This document shows positions 44,708 to 52,849 of a stretch of 64,000 nt of DNA, piece after piece. Below the pieces are notes generated by a model that was not told where the DNA came from, did no database searches, and saw only the letters and a list, made by a program, of their open reading frames with translations. Within the stretch, counting starts at the first letter, position 1, and each line of letters opens with the position of its first letter. The DNA comes from a virus: IMG/VR virus record IMGVR_UViG_3300042731_003040, positions 44,380 to 108,379 of that record; one strand, written 5' to 3'. Both the position numbers and the translations under genes were made by a program.

Positions 44708-47700
44708 ATGGAGATGGACGCCTCTACCGATTACGACTTCCGTGTTCAGGCAGCTCAGGACGAGGACATCAGCGAGCTAGAGGCCGCTGAGTACATCGTT
44801 TTCAACTTGGCTCTGGATACCTATTTCCGGTACATCGAAGAGGTCACAGGGGAGGAGCCCCCAGAGGATGACGAGAATACTCTGGATGAGGCCCCCGAGG
44901 GTGACACCACGAAGTTGGATTCTCTGGCTTCGGATGGCATTCGACTCTTGAAGCGAGTGGATAGCCGATTCCAAGAAGATGCGGTGTCCATGCTGGATAC
45001 CAACCTGCCCTCTGAGACCCACAAGAAGATGCTTCAGAGGGCGTTTCGGCGCCCAGCCAGGTCAAGGGACGCTATCTCTCGTCGAGCTCTCTTGATGCGA
45101 ACTGTGCTCTCCAGAGGAGGGCACAAGACCGTCAAAGCGGTCTTCCACAAAACTCGACCCCTTCGTGCTGTCAAAGATGCCTTGGCAGATGCCATGATGG
45201 AGGATGCAGGGCCGGCTTTGCAGAGATTTGCAGCGGTACCGATTCGGAATCCTCGGATCAAGGCTTGGATCAAGGCAGCAGCTTCCGTTACCAGGGAAAG
45301 GGATCAGCCCAATGCTGCTCCTCTCAACCCCGTGGAGGTGGCCTCTTCGGTAGGTGCCGATCATGCGGAGGCACTTCGGAAGGACACTGTTGACGAAACA
45401 GGTCTCCAAGGGGCGGAAGAGCAAGCCGTTGCTGGGGATGAAAGGGAGAACAGGATTTCCGACATCGAGTCGGAGGCTGCCGAAGCTGCCGCTGAGGTTC
45501 TGGCTGATGCCGGTGAGCCCGATGAGGTTTTGACTCGTAGTGAGGTCATTGGCATTGCTACCGCTGCAGCGGTGGCAGCTTCTACCGACCCTACCGACCC
45601 TACCAACATCCCAGAGCCTCTTAAGCGTCTAGATGACGAGCAGAGAGCAGCGGCCATGACTGACGGCAAGGTCTTGGTGGCGGCAGGGGCCGGGTCTGGA
45701 AAGAGCTGGACTTTGGTGGCCCGGGTCGAGCATCTCATCAAGGATCGAGGCGTCAATCCTGCCAGGTGTCTAGTCACTTCCTTCAACAAGAAGGCCGCTC
45801 TAGAGCTCGACTACAAGATCGGCAATGTCATTGGTGGGGACATGGCTGACGCTATGTCTATTGGGACCCTTCACGGGTTGTTCCGGCAGTTCATCGACAA
45901 GTATGGGACTCAGGAAGAGCGTATCGCTGTGGGGGTTGATAGGAAAGGTCCCAACGGGTTCGTGAAGGGAGGCGATTCTGTTGCTTCGGCTGTCAACCGG
46001 GTGTGGCGCAAGTGCTATGCCACCCAGAAGGCTGATGGGACGTGGAAGGATGCTGACGCTCCTAGGGTCAAGGATGGAATGCGTGCCAAGACCCAGTGGG
46101 CTGGAAACAACGTGACTCCTGCCCAGGCCATAGAGAAAGCGGCCACGCCAGAAGAGGCTCAGCTGGCTCAGTGGTATGAGTGGTACATGGGTTTCAAAGG
46201 GGACCTGGGGAAGGATTGGGAACCCCCTTGTGGTCGAAAGCTCAGGGAGTGGGAAGGGTTCCTAGCAAAGAAGCGTCTTGGGGGAAGGATTCGTCTTGGA
46301 GACTTCGACGACATGTTGGGTATCTTCAAAGACATCCTCAAGAGACAACCGGAAGTGAAGGCCACTGTCCAGGCGGCCTTCGACCACATTTTGGTTGACG
46401 AGTGTCAGGATCTTAATGAGACCCAGAATGAAATTATCATGATGATGTCCGAACACATCACTGATGGTTCTGATGGAAAGTCTCTTTGGATGGTGGGCGA
46501 CGATAAGCAGTGCGTGGGTGTAGACACGCCTGTCCAGGTTTCAGCAACCGAGACTGTGCCCGCGGGGGAGCTTCAAGCGGGTGCCACTGTGTTGGCTTAC
46601 CGCAATGGCAAATTGCGTCCCCAGAAGGTGTTGCACGCCAAACATTCCGATTGGCGCACTGGGTACAAGGTCACTACGGAAAGCGGTAAGACGCTTACTA
46701 TGTCTCCCAACCACAAGATTTGGGCACAAGGTCCCGTTCTTGAGGAAAGGCAAGTAGCCGTCTACCTTATGTATCGTCAGGACAAGGGCTTCCGGGTTGG
46801 GATCACCAACAAGTGCCACGACGAGGATTACTACAACTCGTTTGGGGGTCGAGCCTTCATGGAGAAGGCCGAGCGTATGTGGGTTCTTACCGTATGCCAA
46901 GACCGTGAAGAAGCCTTGTTGAAGGAGGCTTCCTACTCTTTGGAATACGGTGTGCCTACGGCAGTGTTCGAGGGGGCCAGCAGGGGTATCAACCAGGATC
47001 GGTTGGATGCCTTGTTTGAGACTTTTGGACATAACGGTAGGAAACTGCTGGCTGAAAAGACTCTGGGTTTTGACCTTCCCCACTGGGTTAGCCAATCTTA
47101 CACGAAGCATGGGCGTCTCCGTAGAACCGTGCAGATGACGGCTCATGGATCAAAGGGAAGCCAGGTTGCTTTGGAGTGGTCTGGGGATGACCTGGACGGG
47201 AAGTTGGAAGGCATCCAGTTCTCCAAGCAAGCTAATGGGCGTCGCCGTCTCCGCAAATGGTTCACCAATTATCGAGAGGCTCTTGAGTTCGCTGAGCAGG
47301 TGGCAGAAAGGACTGGAGCTGCGTTGTCTCGGCGTTTGTCTACTCCTGAAGGGCCTGTGCGGTTGCTCACTGCTTCTGGGTTGTTCTCTGGAATGCAAGT
47401 GGTTGTTAGGGACGATGAGGATCCCGAAGCCGTTGCTTTGGAAACCATCGTGTCGGTGGAACCCGTTTCCGAGACGGCCTTCGTGGATCTGGACGTGGAA
47501 GATGCTTCCAACTTCGTCGGAGGCGGTATTCTTTCCCACAACAGTATCTACGCCTTCCGTGGAGCTCGTCCTGATCTGTTCACCGCCCTGGATGGTAAGG
47601 AAGGCTGGAAGACCCGATCCATTCGAACCAACTACCGCTGCCCCCCTGAGATTGTCGAGGCCGCCAACCTTCTCATTGCGAACAACGAGGACCAGATCCC

Positions 47701-49126
47701 CATGGAGGCCACCCCCAATCCAGCTCGGATTCGAGGGATGGCAAGCATGCGGGTAGAGCAGATGCAGGACTGTGAAGGTACGGCTATCTTGGCAGCCAAC
47801 ACCATCAAATCCGCTCTTGATGGGGACAGTTGCGAGATCTCTGACAATGCGGTCCTGTGCCGTACCAATGCCGAATTGAACATGTTCGAGACGGCGTTGC
47901 TGCTTCGAGGCATCCCGTACGCTCGCAAAGGAGCCAGCAGCTTCCTTGGGTCTCCAGAAACGGCGGCCTTCTTGGGCTACATCAAGATGGTTTCAGGGGG
48001 CACTGACTTTGAGGGGCAGCAGAAGGCTCTTCGATCTATTCTCAACACGCCGAATCGGTTCTTCGTAGCCCCTGATGCAGCCAAAGCTGCTGTAGACCAG
48101 GCGCTTAGAGAGTACGCTTCAATGGAAAGGATGCCTATCAAGAACGTGGACCCGATGGAAGCCTTGGGTGATGATCGGTTCCGGCGTTCTTTGGCACATG
48201 CCTTGACCAAGATTGACCGTCCTCGTAGCCGGCGAGAAGAGTTCAAGCTGAGCAAGACGGTCGAGAAGTTAGATGCTTTCTGGGAAGAGGTAGCGGATTT
48301 GAGAGAGACCGCTCAAGCCGAGGAGACCACAACTCACCAATTGTTCGACGCCGTTCTCAGTGTCTCAGGAATCGAGTTGGAGGTGGATCCTAACACGGGA
48401 AGGATCACGGGAGAGAAGCCGGTTACTTTCCGAGAAGCCGTTTCCAACAACTTGAAGGACCAGGGTGGGGAGGACGATGACGCAGGGGCTGAGGATGAAG
48501 ACAGCTCCATGCAAGGGTTGGGGAACATTTCCTTCCTCTACGAGCTGGCCAAGCCTGATCCGAATGACCCTGCAGACAAGGCAGCCGATCCTCGAACTCC
48601 CTTTGGATTCCGAGCCAAGATGGAACGAATCAAGGAGCGGGCAAAGGAGCTTCGCTACGACATCACGGCTTGGGACAAGCAACAAGAGGCCAAGCCTCCT
48701 GAAGAGCGACAGCCGCCTCCTGGGGTGTACCTTGGGACCGTGCACTCCACGAAAGGTGCACAGTGGAAGAACACCTTTGTTCAGATGCCCGCTGGCAAGT
48801 TCCCTTTCCAGCCGCCTGCCAAGCCTGGGTCTGAGCCGCCTCCCCCAGAGGTGATCGAGAAGGAGATGCAGCAGGAGCGAAGGCTGGGCTATGTGGCGAT
48901 CACTCGGGCTATCGACAACCTGACCATTCTCTGTCCAAACGAGGTCAACGGGAAGCCTGCAGGGGTTAGTCCTTTCGTAGCCGAAGCGGGGCTACACCTT
49001 GGGGAAAACATCGGAGCAGAGCCCACCTCTCCTGAAGAAGAGCCTCCTGGAGAGCCTTCAAAGGAGGCTTCCGATGATTCGGGTTCGGATTGGGATGGTT
49101 ACGAAGCTGACTACGAGAGGTCCTAG
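44708..49126 (+). CDS. UvrD/Rep-like SF1 helicase with intein
   Basis: This 1472-residue precursor contains an SF1A DNA helicase interrupted by an intein (602-945). Helicase motifs in order: Q-like LDDEQRAA (about 310), Walker A AAGAGSGKS (Lys332), motif II VDECQD (563-568), motif III GDDKQ split from SIYAFRGA by the intein, motif IV IRTNYRCPPEIVEAAN, motif V VHSTKGAQWKN (about 1345) and motif VI YVAITRA (about 1395). After splicing about 1128 residues remain. The first about 300 residues are an added acidic and helical part not seen in UvrD (about 720 aa). The start is at ATG 44708, or 44714 with TAGGT upstream. It lies between the sheath and tube genes, an unusual place for a repair or replication helicase. 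Confidence 0.9.
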   Translation: MEMDASTDYDFRVQAAQDEDISELEAAEYIVFNLALDTYFRYIEEVTGEEPPEDDENTLDEAPEGDTTKLDSLASDGIRLLKRVDSRFQEDAVSMLDTNLPSETHKKMLQRAFRRPARSRDAISRRALLMRTVLSRGGHKTVKAVFHKTRPLRAVKDALADAMMEDAGPALQRFAAVPIRNPRIKAWIKAAASVTRERDQPNAAPLNPVEVASSVGADHAEALRKDTVDETGLQGAEEQAVAGDERENRISDIESEAAEAAAEVLADAGEPDEVLTRSEVIGIATAAAVAASTDPTDPTNIPEPLKRLDDEQRAAAMTDGKVLVAAGAGSGKSWTLVARVEHLIKDRGVNPARCLVTSFNKKAALELDYKIGNVIGGDMADAMSIGTLHGLFRQFIDKYGTQEERIAVGVDRKGPNGFVKGGDSVASAVNRVWRKCYATQKADGTWKDADAPRVKDGMRAKTQWAGNNVTPAQAIEKAATPEEAQLAQWYEWYMGFKGDLGKDWEPPCGRKLREWEGFLAKKRLGGRIRLGDFDDMLGIFKDILKRQPEVKATVQAAFDHILVDECQDLNETQNEIIMMMSEHITDGSDGKSLWMVGDDKQCVGVDTPVQVSATETVPAGELQAGATVLAYRNGKLRPQKVLHAKHSDWRTGYKVTTESGKTLTMSPNHKIWAQGPVLEERQVAVYLMYRQDKGFRVGITNKCHDEDYYNSFGGRAFMEKAERMWVLTVCQDREEALLKEASYSLEYGVPTAVFEGASRGINQDRLDALFETFGHNGRKLLAEKTLGFDLPHWVSQSYTKHGRLRRTVQMTAHGSKGSQVALEWSGDDLDGKLEGIQFSKQANGRRRLRKWFTNYREALEFAEQVAERTGAALSRRLSTPEGPVRLLTASGLFSGMQVVVRDDEDPEAVALETIVSVEPVSETAFVDLDVEDASNFVGGGILSHNSIYAFRGARPDLFTALDGKEGWKTRSIRTNYRCPPEIVEAANLLIANNEDQIPMEATPNPARIRGMASMRVEQMQDCEGTAILAANTIKSALDGDSCEISDNAVLCRTNAELNMFETALLLRGIPYARKGASSFLGSPETAAFLGYIKMVSGGTDFEGQQKALRSILNTPNRFFVAPDAAKAAVDQALREYASMERMPIKNVDPMEALGDDRFRRSLAHALTKIDRPRSRREEFKLSKTVEKLDAFWEEVADLRETAQAEETTTHQLFDAVLSVSGIELEVDPNTGRITGEKPVTFREAVSNNLKDQGGEDDDAGAEDEDSSMQGLGNISFLYELAKPDPNDPADKAADPRTPFGFRAKMERIKERAKELRYDITAWDKQQEAKPPEERQPPPGVYLGTVHSTKGAQWKNTFVQMPAGKFPFQPPAKPGSEPPPPEVIEKEMQQERRLGYVAITRAIDNLTILCPNEVNGKPAGVSPFVAEAGLHLGENIGAEPTSPEEEPPGEPSKEASDDSGSDWDGYEADYERS
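46511..47542 (+). other. Intein in helicase motif III, with GIY-YIG-like middle
   Basis: The 344-residue insertion begins at Cys602 (CVGVDTPV, block A) and ends with ...VGGGILSHN at Asn945, followed by Ser946 (SIYAFRGA), so the first residue is Cys, the penultimate residues are His-Asn and the +1 residue is Ser. Block B is TMSPNHKI with His669. The middle (about 685-750) reads VYLMYR ... GFRVGIT ... R715 ... WVL ... E740, resembling a GIY-YIG nuclease, with YGVPT after it. LAGLIDADG motifs were not seen. The insertion site between GDDKQ and SIY is within an ATPase motif, the usual type of intein site. Confidence 0.88.
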
Positions 49127-49128
49127 AC

Positions 49129-50073
49129 ATGGCTGCTCAGTACACTGAGATCACGTTGGAGGATATGGATCGCTTTTTTAAGCGAGCCTATCGAGCTTTG
49201 CGACCACGTCGAGACCTTGATCGTGGGGAGTATGTCTACACTCTCAAGCTCAGTAAGAACGTAGGTATTCGGGTCTACTCATCCATCACAAAGGAAGGAA
49301 CGGGAGCTGGGGTAGGCAGTGATGCCATTCGAGTTGTCTTGTACGGGACTCGGGTTCGAAGACCTTTGGTCAAGGGGAAGGCGCCCATCGTCAAGCGCAC
49401 CCAGGGATGGAGGAACAGCCTTCAGAAGCAGATTGAACAGGCCATCGAGACCTACGACGAGAAGGAAAGCTACTGGGAGGAACGAGCTGGGGGTCCGAGT
49501 CCTGAGGAGCGTGAAGAGTCTCGTCAGAAAGAAGGCAAGCCCACGCTTCGGATCGAGCCTCGACTGAAGGTCAAGCCTCTGATCCTAGCCATCCTGGAAG
49601 AGGTTGGGGGGCCTGATGACGCCATCAGTGTGTTCACAGACAGCGAGAACGTGAACACAGTGGTTGTTCTTGCCAAAGAAAGCGCTTCCCCTTCGGAGTT
49701 GATTCACTCCTTGAGCAAAGCGTTCGTGGCGAAAGGTATCAAGCCTAAGCAAACCAGGGGGAAAGTGGTTTTGCTAGACTACGATGACGTGGCTGGTTCA
49801 GACACGGCCCCGGCTCCGAAGTTGCCTCCCACAGACAAGCAGATTCGGTTCGCTCTCAAGCTGCTCAAGAAGGTCAGCGACGACAACTGGTACGACCATA
49901 GCTGGAACCAGAAGTACAAGATCCCTACGGTTCCCGACGAAGAACAACTGCGTGGGATGGAGCGGCGCCAGGTCAGTGCTCTCATTGACGACTTGCTGAA
50001 GAACGGGTTCGGCTACTACAGAAACGCTTCTACTTTGGATTTGGAATACCCTGAATACGACCAGTTGATGTAG
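49129..50073 (+). CDS. Hypothetical protein with conserved phage N-terminal domain
   Basis: This 314-residue protein starts 2 bases after the helicase stop with GAGAGG upstream. Residues about 30-115 show VYTLKLSKNVGIRVYSSITK, then VGSDAIRVVLYGTRVRRPLV and RTQGWRNSLQKQIEQAIETY, a pattern (VRVYSSI ... GSDAIRV ... GWR..L) that I know from unknown phage proteins. The middle has an Ala/Glu-rich helical part. The C-terminal 85 residues begin PPTDKQIRFALKLLKKVSDD, like the small helical DUF3072-type domain. Function unknown; likely co-transcribed with the helicase. Confidence 0.58.
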   Translation: MAAQYTEITLEDMDRFFKRAYRALRPRRDLDRGEYVYTLKLSKNVGIRVYSSITKEGTGAGVGSDAIRVVLYGTRVRRPLVKGKAPIVKRTQGWRNSLQKQIEQAIETYDEKESYWEERAGGPSPEEREESRQKEGKPTLRIEPRLKVKPLILAILEEVGGPDDAISVFTDSENVNTVVVLAKESASPSELIHSLSKAFVAKGIKPKQTRGKVVLLDYDDVAGSDTAPAPKLPPTDKQIRFALKLLKKVSDDNWYDHSWNQKYKIPTVPDEEQLRGMERRQVSALIDDLLKNGFGYYRNASTLDLEYPEYDQLM

Positions 50074-50082
50074 ACTGAGGGT

Positions 50083-50910
50083 ATGCCGGACCTAGAGCTG
50101 CAGGTCGTCGTAAACGAAGATCTTCCGTACGAGTTGGAGTCCGGGGTCGCTTTTGGGGACTTCGAGGTTCGTGAAGGGGTTGTTTACGACGGGGGCCCTG
50201 AAAGCCTGCTTCAGCTTTACCGGAATCTCCTGGTGGGGAGAGCTCACGGCCTAACTCTCTACACTCGGAAGATCCCTTGGGTGTCGAGTCTGGTTGCCAT
50301 CGCCTTGTTCTTGAGGAGGGACCTGGCAGTGCATCCCAAGATGGCACAGTTTGTGATGTCGGCCGACCTGGCTAGCACCTACGGAGCGGCTGGGTTAGCC
50401 CATGTGGAGCCCGACGTGTGTTCCTTCTTGAGACTCCTGAGGGACTACGTGGTGGACCAAAAGCTCGGAAAACCAGAGTTGGGCCGGAGACTTCATCAAG
50501 CGGTCGAGTGGATCGGGGAGTACATTTTGGAGGACCGTCTTCCGAACCTTCGGCCTGACCCAGAACCTCCTCAGGTATTGGATGTGGGCACAGATGGGTT
50601 CGTAACGGCGCTGTCTTCCAGGCCGGAAATCACCCAAGATGATTGGATCCCTCTCTATCGGCAAGGTTTCTTGCGTGGGGTACTCTTCACTCCTCCCGAG
50701 AATGACTTCAGAGGGTACCTAGCTTCCCGCAAGAGCTCTTGGCTGACCTTCGACCTGCCCAAGGCCGCTGTTTGGCTAAACGAGGCTGAGAAGGCTCTGA
50801 GGGGCCTGGCCGGTCCGCTTTGGGAAGCGGATGGGGATTGGCTTTGGGGCCCGGAGCCTGGGACACTCCTTCCTCCTTCCTCCGTTTTGGATGTTCTGAC
50901 CAGGGTCTAG
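50083..50910 (+). CDS. Hypothetical protein, conserved alpha/beta type
   Basis: This 275-residue protein starts with GAGGGT before the ATG. It mixes helix and strand: VYDGGPESLLQLYRNLLVGR, WVSSLVAIALFLRRDLAVHP, FVTALSSRPEITQDDWIPLY, then a Trp-rich C-terminus (EADGDWLWGPEPGTLLPPSS). No transmembrane span is likely. A vague similarity of the first 120 residues to DHH-type hydrolases came to mind but the DHH motif itself is not present, so I give no function. Part of the unit after the helicase. Confidence 0.55.
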   Translation: MPDLELQVVVNEDLPYELESGVAFGDFEVREGVVYDGGPESLLQLYRNLLVGRAHGLTLYTRKIPWVSSLVAIALFLRRDLAVHPKMAQFVMSADLASTYGAAGLAHVEPDVCSFLRLLRDYVVDQKLGKPELGRRLHQAVEWIGEYILEDRLPNLRPDPEPPQVLDVGTDGFVTALSSRPEITQDDWIPLYRQGFLRGVLFTPPENDFRGYLASRKSSWLTFDLPKAAVWLNEAEKALRGLAGPLWEADGDWLWGPEPGTLLPPSSVLDVLTRV

Positions 50911-50943
50911 CGATAGAGTTTTCGTGCCCATGTCTCTGTAGGC

Positions 50944-51990
50944 ATGCCTGCACGAGTTTTAGTCACCCTCGGAACGGATGGGATCACCAACTGGGTTCAG
51001 GCCCCGAACGGTCGAAAACTGAGTTTGGGGACCATTGCTCCTGTCAAGTTCGTAGTGGAATTGGCTTCCAACGCTAGGGCGGCTCGGCAGGCTCTGGATG
51101 GCTTTGTTCGGGATGGGGAGGGGATGCTGAGTGTGGATCTTCAGGGGATGTTGGATTTGCTCACACCTAGACGCACTCGATGGGCCACGGATGCTTTTAT
51201 TCCCTCTGATCTACAACAGATGGAGAAGTCTAGCCTGGACCTACAGTGGGTCGATTTGTTCCTCTCAAAGGCAGAGGGACAGGTGCAGAAGTTGTCTTCG
51301 GAACCCGGAGACCCTTCTGAACTGGAGACCCTCAACAAGTCTGTCCAGGCTCTTTGCCATCCAGAGCAGGTTTCCTTTGAGGGAAGGCTGACTGCCATCG
51401 AAGCGTGTCTTGAGAAGGTTCCTTTGTCGGAGGAGAGGGTAGCTACCTTGAGATATTTGGTAGCGAGTCTTCAAACTCCTAAGGCCGCCGTTGAGTTGGC
51501 CGAAAGCATTCTAGCTGAGGTTCGAGAGACGAATGCTCGGATTGATTCCCTGGTCGAGCAAGGAAAGCGTTTCAGTTCGGTCAAAGCCAAAACTGAACTG
51601 GCCAAGGTGGTCAATGCTGTGGCCGGCATTGCTACTCATGATGTGACGGTTCCAGAAGTTCGAGAGGAGCTGAATGCAACGGCCTGTCGAGCAGACGAGT
51701 TGCACCGTCTCTTTTTCAGCAAGAGTGCAGCTCTTCGTCCGGGAGCAGCCACTCAACTTGAGTCAGCTCTCAACAAACTCCTCCGAAAGTTCCGTGGTGT
51801 GAAGGTGTCCTTGGATTTTCGTACCCGAGGCAAGAAGCAGGAGCCTTACATCACAGTTGCTATGCCGAGCCGAGATTGGTTTGAGAACACCTTGGCTCGT
51901 GACTTGGACGCTTTGGGGGACTTCAATTCTCTAGTTGGCTCCTATGGGGCTGAGTACAAGCTGACCGGACAAGAGATCATCATCCAATGA
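50944..51990 (+). CDS. Hypothetical helical protein
   Basis: This 348-residue protein has a beta-rich N-terminus (MPARVLVTLGTDGITNWVQA), a long helical middle (about 100-235: LSSEPGDPSELETLNKSVQA, AAVELAESILAEVRETNARI) and a mixed C-terminus (LRKFRGVKVSLDFRTRGKKQ, PYITVAMPSRDWFENTLARD). No motif is recognised. It closes the unit before the tail tube gene, so it is either the end of the helicase transcript or a tube-related factor. Confidence 0.52.
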   Translation: MPARVLVTLGTDGITNWVQAPNGRKLSLGTIAPVKFVVELASNARAARQALDGFVRDGEGMLSVDLQGMLDLLTPRRTRWATDAFIPSDLQQMEKSSLDLQWVDLFLSKAEGQVQKLSSEPGDPSELETLNKSVQALCHPEQVSFEGRLTAIEACLEKVPLSEERVATLRYLVASLQTPKAAVELAESILAEVRETNARIDSLVEQGKRFSSVKAKTELAKVVNAVAGIATHDVTVPEVREELNATACRADELHRLFFSKSAALRPGAATQLESALNKLLRKFRGVKVSLDFRTRGKKQEPYITVAMPSRDWFENTLARDLDALGDFNSLVGSYGAEYKLTGQEIIIQ

Positions 51991-52019
51991 GGATTTGAAC
52001 CCGCCAGGGAGGACCTACC

Positions 52020-52742
52020 GTGCCTACTGCAACCAATTCCAACAGCAACGCAAACTACATCTACCGGATGGGCACGAGCCCCAACACCCGAGCGGCCGTT
52101 TCACAAAAAAACAAGGTCTACGGGTACATGGAGGGAGCCCAACGGTTTCAGCAGATCGGTGTTCTTTCTGAGTTCGGGCATGATGAGTCTCGGGCCATCG
52201 AGCCTATCCGTGGGGTAGGTTATGGTGATCAGGTTGCCGAGCTCATTCCGGGTGTAACGGAGCCAATGACCTTGACGGTCAACAAGACTCTGCTGTACGC
52301 CGTGAACATCTTCCAGGCACTCGGCTACAAGGGTGGGGTTCGAGGGCTGGTTCGAAGCCTCAAGCACCACCGGTGGCCGTTCGACATCCGTCAAGAACTG
52401 GTTTTCAGTGAGATCGCTTCGGCTTGGGATACCTCTGAGTATCAAGAGAAAGCTTTGACTCAGGCAGGGGCTGTTCCGACACCTGCGTCTGTGATCAAGG
52501 CTCTGTTCACCTTCTACGAGGGTTGCTGGATGAACAGCTACTCGGCTTCCTACACATCGGATGCCTCGATCGTAGCGGAGAACTCCAGCGTCACCGTGAC
52601 CGACGTTCTTGATGGCAAGAGCACCTATGGTGAGTACATCGACAGCGGTCTGGCTCCAGTGTCTGAGAATGGTTCGGCAGGTGTTGGCTACTCCATCCGG
52701 TTCTCTGGAGGAGGCGCCGCGACACCGGCTCCTGCCGTCTAG
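52020..52742 (+). CDS. Tail tube protein
   Basis: This 240-residue protein starts at GTG with GGGAGG 7 bases upstream. It would form the inner tube through which DNA travels. The pattern matches myovirus tube proteins in size and position: QRFQQIGVLSEFGHDESRAI, GDQVAELIPGVTEPMTLTVN (a typical strand with GxxEP(M/I)xLxV), then a helical RSLKHHRWPFDIRQE region and a C-terminal SASYTSDASIVAENSSVTVT beta unit. It ends with an Ala/Pro tail. The chaperone-like and tape measure genes follow, the standard order. The sheath gene is separated by the helicase unit, unlike T4, where 18 and 19 are adjacent. Confidence 0.72.
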   Translation: MPTATNSNSNANYIYRMGTSPNTRAAVSQKNKVYGYMEGAQRFQQIGVLSEFGHDESRAIEPIRGVGYGDQVAELIPGVTEPMTLTVNKTLLYAVNIFQALGYKGGVRGLVRSLKHHRWPFDIRQELVFSEIASAWDTSEYQEKALTQAGAVPTPASVIKALFTFYEGCWMNSYSASYTSDASIVAENSSVTVTDVLDGKSTYGEYIDSGLAPVSENGSAGVGYSIRFSGGGAATPAPAV

Positions 52743-52749
52743 TACGGTT

Positions 52750-52827
52750 GGACGACGATGAAGATGAGAATGCAGCAAGTACAATTGCGCCCTAGGCAGA
52801 TGTAGACTTCCGCCTTCATCGCCGTCC
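52750..52827 (+). other. Long-arm inverted repeat after tail tube gene
   Basis: GGACGACGATGAAG at 52750-52763 pairs with CTTCATCGCCGTCC at 52814-52827 (13 of 14 positions). The 50-base interior also holds small hairpins (GCAA/TTGC and GCC/GGC) and the CAGATGTAGAC motif at 52797-52807. No T-run follows. It may be an mRNA-stability, processing or termination element placed between the tube and chaperone genes. No gene is seen in the 101-base gap. Confidence 0.6.
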
Positions 52828-52849
52828 TCAGATAAAGAAGAGGATGAGG

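Noticed and set aside
50083-50910. DHH-type phosphoesterase assignment
   Set aside because: The diagnostic DHH and other metal ligands are not visible, so no enzymatic name is given.
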